A stretch of DNA of 7,458 nucleotides from Bacteroidota bacterium. GTDB taxonomy: Bacteria > Bacteroidota > Ignavibacteria > Tepidaquicellales > Tepidaquicellaceae. This document shows positions 5,389 to 7,458 of this stretch, piece by piece. The stretch's first letter is position 1, and every line of letters starts with the position of its first letter. Location: NCBI GenBank assembly GCA_023429265.1, contig JAEYVS010000001.1, positions 1-7,458 of the forward strand. Reading direction: 5' to 3'. Under the pieces are notes generated by a model that saw only the letters and a program-made list of their open reading frames with translations, was not told the DNA's origin and ran no database searches. The position numbers were made by a program, and so were the translations under genes.

Positions 5389-6878
5389 TATTTTATCTCA
5401 TCCTTAGCGGTTTTTGCCATTTTTACGAGCTGCCAGTAGGGGGGAGTGTAACCCTCCTTCTTTCTAAAATCATCCGCAAGCTCATTAAGTTTCGTTTTTA
5501 TTTTATGGAATTTCTCTTCGAACTTACTTACTCTAAGCGCGGCTTCAGGGGTCATGCCTTCCGGGATGGGACCTTCCTTATCGAACATATTCAGAATGAG
5601 GCTGTAGAGCTTAGCACCCCTCGCCAGCGGAAGCATATACCAATCATACTCAAGACTTTCGCCTTTTTCCGTTGCATCTTCCAGCATCACATCGAGGATT
5701 GCATCGTCCTTATGGCGTTCGTATAATGTTTCCGGGTTACGGAGTTCGGCTACGACCGTCAGCTGCGGATCATATTCCAGGTCGGATGGTTCGTGCGTCT
5801 CAAAGTACCTCACTCCGACAGAATACAGCCAGTCCGTTACACCGGCGGAAGACATTGTCGATATCCCGGACCAGAGATGAATGCCATATTGCTTATAATA
5901 AGCATAAGCAACCTCTGAACAGAAGAGTTTAGACGGGTCATTAAAATTCATTTCGAAGTCATACGGCTTATGGGACGTGCTGACATCGGTGAACGCCATC
6001 AACGCGGCTTCGTGCGGAAGCATCGGGTTTGTTTTAAATTCCGGGATGGTTCCATTGGGACGTAATATCATCACACGGTATTTTTTATCTGCAAGATACT
6101 CTTCTATTGTAAATACGCGCGCGCCGAATTCAATGTGGGACTCGACGGTATAGATCTGATTTGTTTTTTCATCTACGTAGACCAGTGCAACGTGCGAGAA
6201 ATTCCCGGGGAAATCACTTCCCCTGGAGATCAGAGCCGACACCGGCGCGCCACCCCGCGAAACCAGTATATCACCGCTGTGCAAACGCAGGTCGCCGTAT
6301 CTGCCTGATGGTGTCCAGGAAATTTCTTCGGTGCCGCGAATGGTCATAGGGATCTTTTCTTTTGGAGCCTGAAGCATCACCTGCTCGAGCGCCATCCTGC
6401 CCCCATATAGCAGCCGGTACATCCTGAACCTTGTGTCGAGGTCATTCATATCCCACTTCAGTGAATTCTTTTTTACGGCGAGGCGGATGAGATTGCATTT
6501 GGCGGCGAATGCCATTATCCTGTCACTGCAAGCTCCGACCATCGAGGCGATATCGAAGAGCTTATATTCCATGGTGTCCCACGCTATATCTGACGAATGG
6601 AGCCGGTTTTTGCTTACGTATATGATTATCGAGTCGAGTTCTTTGAAGGAGCTGTCTATGAGCGGATTTAATTCGCTGCAGTCTTTTGAGCGGTACTCTT
6701 TGAATTTAGCTTCCAGCGCATCCCACAGGGCATCCTGATCCCATACGAAAGGCTTTTTATCTGAAGGTTTGAATGTCCCCTGATCCGGCATTGGTATCAA
6801 TAGTATGCCATAGATAACAACCAGAATTAGGAGCGGTATCCAGATAAATTTCGATTTACGGGAAGTACGTGAGGACAT
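5388..6878 (-). CDS. Membrane-anchored permuted NlpC/P60 (YiiX/YaeF-like) papain-fold hydrolase
   Basis: A 496-residue protein with a short basic N-terminus, one transmembrane helix (about 11-30) and the rest probably periplasmic. A helical region of unknown function (about 45-185) precedes a circularly permuted papain-like domain (about 195-380). The domain shows LHSGDILVSRGG (199-210), FSHVALVY (227-234) with the probable catalytic His229, TVESHIEFG (244-252) with Glu246 as the likely third polar residue, and LFCSEVAYAYY (318-328) with the nucleophile Cys320. His before Cys is the order expected of the permuted YiiX/YaeF (YebB-like, peptidase C92-type) group, whose substrates are poorly known; lipid, peptide or cell-wall amide bonds have been considered. 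A C-terminal helical tail (about 390-496) is also extra; the simple family members are only about 200 residues. The start ATG at 6878 gives the expected basic-plus-hydrophobic anchor. No clear Shine-Dalgarno or consensus promoter was found upstream. It is first in a two-gene unit with the PaiB-like gene. Confidence 0.82.
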   Translation of the reverse strand: MSSRTSRKSKFIWIPLLILVVIYGILLIPMPDQGTFKPSDKKPFVWDQDALWDALEAKFKEYRSKDCSELNPLIDSSFKELDSIIIYVSKNRLHSSDIAWDTMEYKLFDIASMVGACSDRIMAFAAKCNLIRLAVKKNSLKWDMNDLDTRFRMYRLLYGGRMALEQVMLQAPKEKIPMTIRGTEEISWTPSGRYGDLRLHSGDILVSRGGAPVSALISRGSDFPGNFSHVALVYVDEKTNQIYTVESHIEFGARVFTIEEYLADKKYRVMILRPNGTIPEFKTNPMLPHEAALMAFTDVSTSHKPYDFEMNFNDPSKLFCSEVAYAYYKQYGIHLWSGISTMSSAGVTDWLYSVGVRYFETHEPSDLEYDPQLTVVAELRNPETLYERHKDDAILDVMLEDATEKGESLEYDWYMLPLARGAKLYSLILNMFDKEGPIPEGMTPEAALRVSKFEEKFHKIKTKLNELADDFRKKEGYTPPYWQLVKMAKTAKDEIK

Positions 6879-6924
6879 TTTGACTTAGGTTTGAGGAAAA
6901 ATACTGAAATAAAAGAATACTTGC

Positions 6925-6960
6925 CACGAATTTCACGAATTACACTAATTTCACTTTTTT
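6925..6960. repeat. Four-unit 9-bp tandem repeat (CACGAATTW)
   Basis: The units are CACGAATTT (6925-6933), CACGAATTA (6934-6942), CACTAATTT (6943-6951) and a degenerate CACTTTTTT (6952-6960). On the minus strand they read AATT[CA]GTG. I recall very similar AATTCGTG-type runs in intergenic DNA of many Bacteroidota-related genomes, but cannot verify this here. The run spans the last codons and stop of the interrupted GNAT gene and the leader region of the YiiX-like gene. Confidence 0.8.
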
Positions 6961-7410
6961 ATCCATCCAGACAACTTTGTTTTGCTGATATCCTGCTGAT
7001 TTAAATAATTGCTTTGAACTTCTGTTATTAACATCCCTTTGCCCTGCGATGTAAAGACACTTTCTTTTGAGAGCAAACTTTTCTATCGATTCAAGCAAAG
7101 ATTATGCTATGCCTGAATTCCTGTAATTTTCTAATACAAAGATCTCATTTATCCAGATGTATTTTCCTCCGCTCTGGATTCCAACACATACATTGAAAAA
7201 ACATATTCCCACGATCTTTTTGTCCTGTACAGCAATTAACGTGTGAGTGTTTGAGCTACTAAGAGAAATCTTAAGCGCTGTTTCAATGTGCGATCGCGAT
7301 TTTTTATCTCCAATGGCCTTCATCTGAAGATAAAGCAGGTCTATGGCACCGGAAATTAAATTTGAAGGTGAGGATTTAGAAAGCTTTTGGATTATAAAAC
7401 TGTGTTTCAT
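6940..7410 (-). pseudogene. GNAT family N-acetyltransferase interrupted by an in-frame TAA
   Basis: From ATG at 7410 the frame encodes 102 residues ending at TAA (7104-7102). The same frame then continues open for another 53 codons to TAA at 6942-6940. The first part has a GNAT N-terminus with LLYLQMKAIGDKK (25-37), TLIAVQDKKIVGICFF, and the beta-4/motif A block WINEIFVLENYRNSGIA, where R-N-S-G-I-A is the acetyl-CoA-binding R-x-x-G-x-A. The second part reads SLLESIEKFALKRKC, then LYIAGQRDVNNRSS, QLFKSAGYQQNKVVWMDKK, which is the expected rest of a GNAT fold (helix after motif A, beta-5, then the closing helix and strand). Joined, the product would be about 156 residues, a normal length. A single base change from AAA, CAA or GAA would explain the stop. 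It may be a young pseudogene, a sequencing error or, less likely, a recoded stop. The last few codons lie in the 9-bp repeat. A probable gene end lies 4 bp upstream. Confidence 0.82.
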
Positions 7411-7414
7411 ATAG

Positions 7415-7456
7415 TTAGTTGTCGAAGTCAGCTCCGTCTTCCCAGATGTGGAAGTT
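7415..7456 (-). CDS. Possible C-terminal end of an upstream minus-strand gene
   Basis: One minus-strand frame entering at the right edge reads NFHIWEDGADFDN and stops at TAA (7417-7415), 4 bases before the ATG of the interrupted GNAT gene. Of the other two frames, one stops at TGA within this stretch and the other begins with TGA at the window edge. The acidic, aromatic residue mix is protein-like and the short spacing would suit an operon. With only 13 codons visible, this is a tentative call and no family can be named. Confidence 0.35.
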   Translation of the reverse strand, partial: NFHIWEDGADFDN

Positions 7457-7458
7457 CA

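Noticed and set aside
5376..5932. Open frames on the plus strand opposite the YiiX-like gene
   Set aside because: They are antisense shadows of a gene with clear catalytic motifs, and their translations show no family features.
6925..6960. CRISPR array or IS end
   Set aside because: The units are directly tandem with no spacers, and there is no transposase, target duplication or long terminal inverted repeat.
7102..7104. Programmed stop-codon readthrough or selenocysteine-type recoding
   Set aside because: The codon is TAA, the least favoured for recoding, and I see no clear stem-loop directly after it; a simple nonsense change or error is more likely.

Overview
The window looks like a chromosomal segment from the FCB group (Bacteroidota/Chlorobiota/Ignavibacteriota and relatives). 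The best clue is three genes ending in a type IX secretion (T9SS, Por) type A sorting domain, with the NYPNPFNP signature and a shared ET-R-[RK]-MVLVK terminus. This wording is especially common in Ignavibacteria-like genomes. Supporting signs are a near-perfect Bacteroidota-type promoter (TTG-N20-TATATTTG), mostly weak Shine-Dalgarno sequences and moderate-to-low GC. The assignment is inference; no rRNA or marker gene is present.

Layout: (1) At 3-332 (+) lies the C-terminal end of a T9SS cargo protein whose body is outside the window. Its stop codon directly abuts the stop of a convergent BltD/PaiA-like GNAT acetyltransferase gene (333-818, -). (2) At 938-1264 (-) is a small DUF3291/ABM-like dimeric alpha/beta-barrel protein. 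Its promoter carries a perfect 13-bp palindrome between the -33 and -7 elements. (3) At 1428-3029 and 3059-4684 (+) are two tandem paralogous secreted proteins of unknown function. They have signal peptides, four conserved cysteines, a calcium-loop-like D-V-N-N-N-G motif, a GDPETGSGW motif and T9SS C-terminal domains; they are probably co-transcribed. (4) At 4698-4762 two adjacent hairpins separate this pair from a convergent operon. The second hairpin is a likely bidirectional terminator that reaches into the 3' end of the convergent gene. (5) At 5388-6878 and 4744-5388 (-) a membrane-anchored permuted NlpC/P60 (YiiX/YaeF-like) peptidase gene is joined by a TAATG overlap to a PaiB-family FMN-binding protein gene. 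(6) At 6940-7410 (-) is a GNAT gene interrupted by one in-frame TAA just after its acetyl-CoA-binding motif. The frame is open and GNAT-like on both sides. Its 3' end runs into a 9-bp tandem repeat (6925-6960). A possible C-terminal stub of another minus-strand gene lies at the right edge.

How the genes relate: most of the plus strand encodes cell-surface or secreted T9SS cargo. The minus strand holds small cytoplasmic enzymes (two GNATs, a PaiB-like flavoprotein, an ABM-like protein) and a membrane-tethered hydrolase. There is no clear single pathway. The most unusual points are the split GNAT, the promoter-embedded palindrome, the peptidase-PaiB coupling and the uncharacterised tandem secreted pair. 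No mobile element, CRISPR array, tRNA or rRNA was seen.
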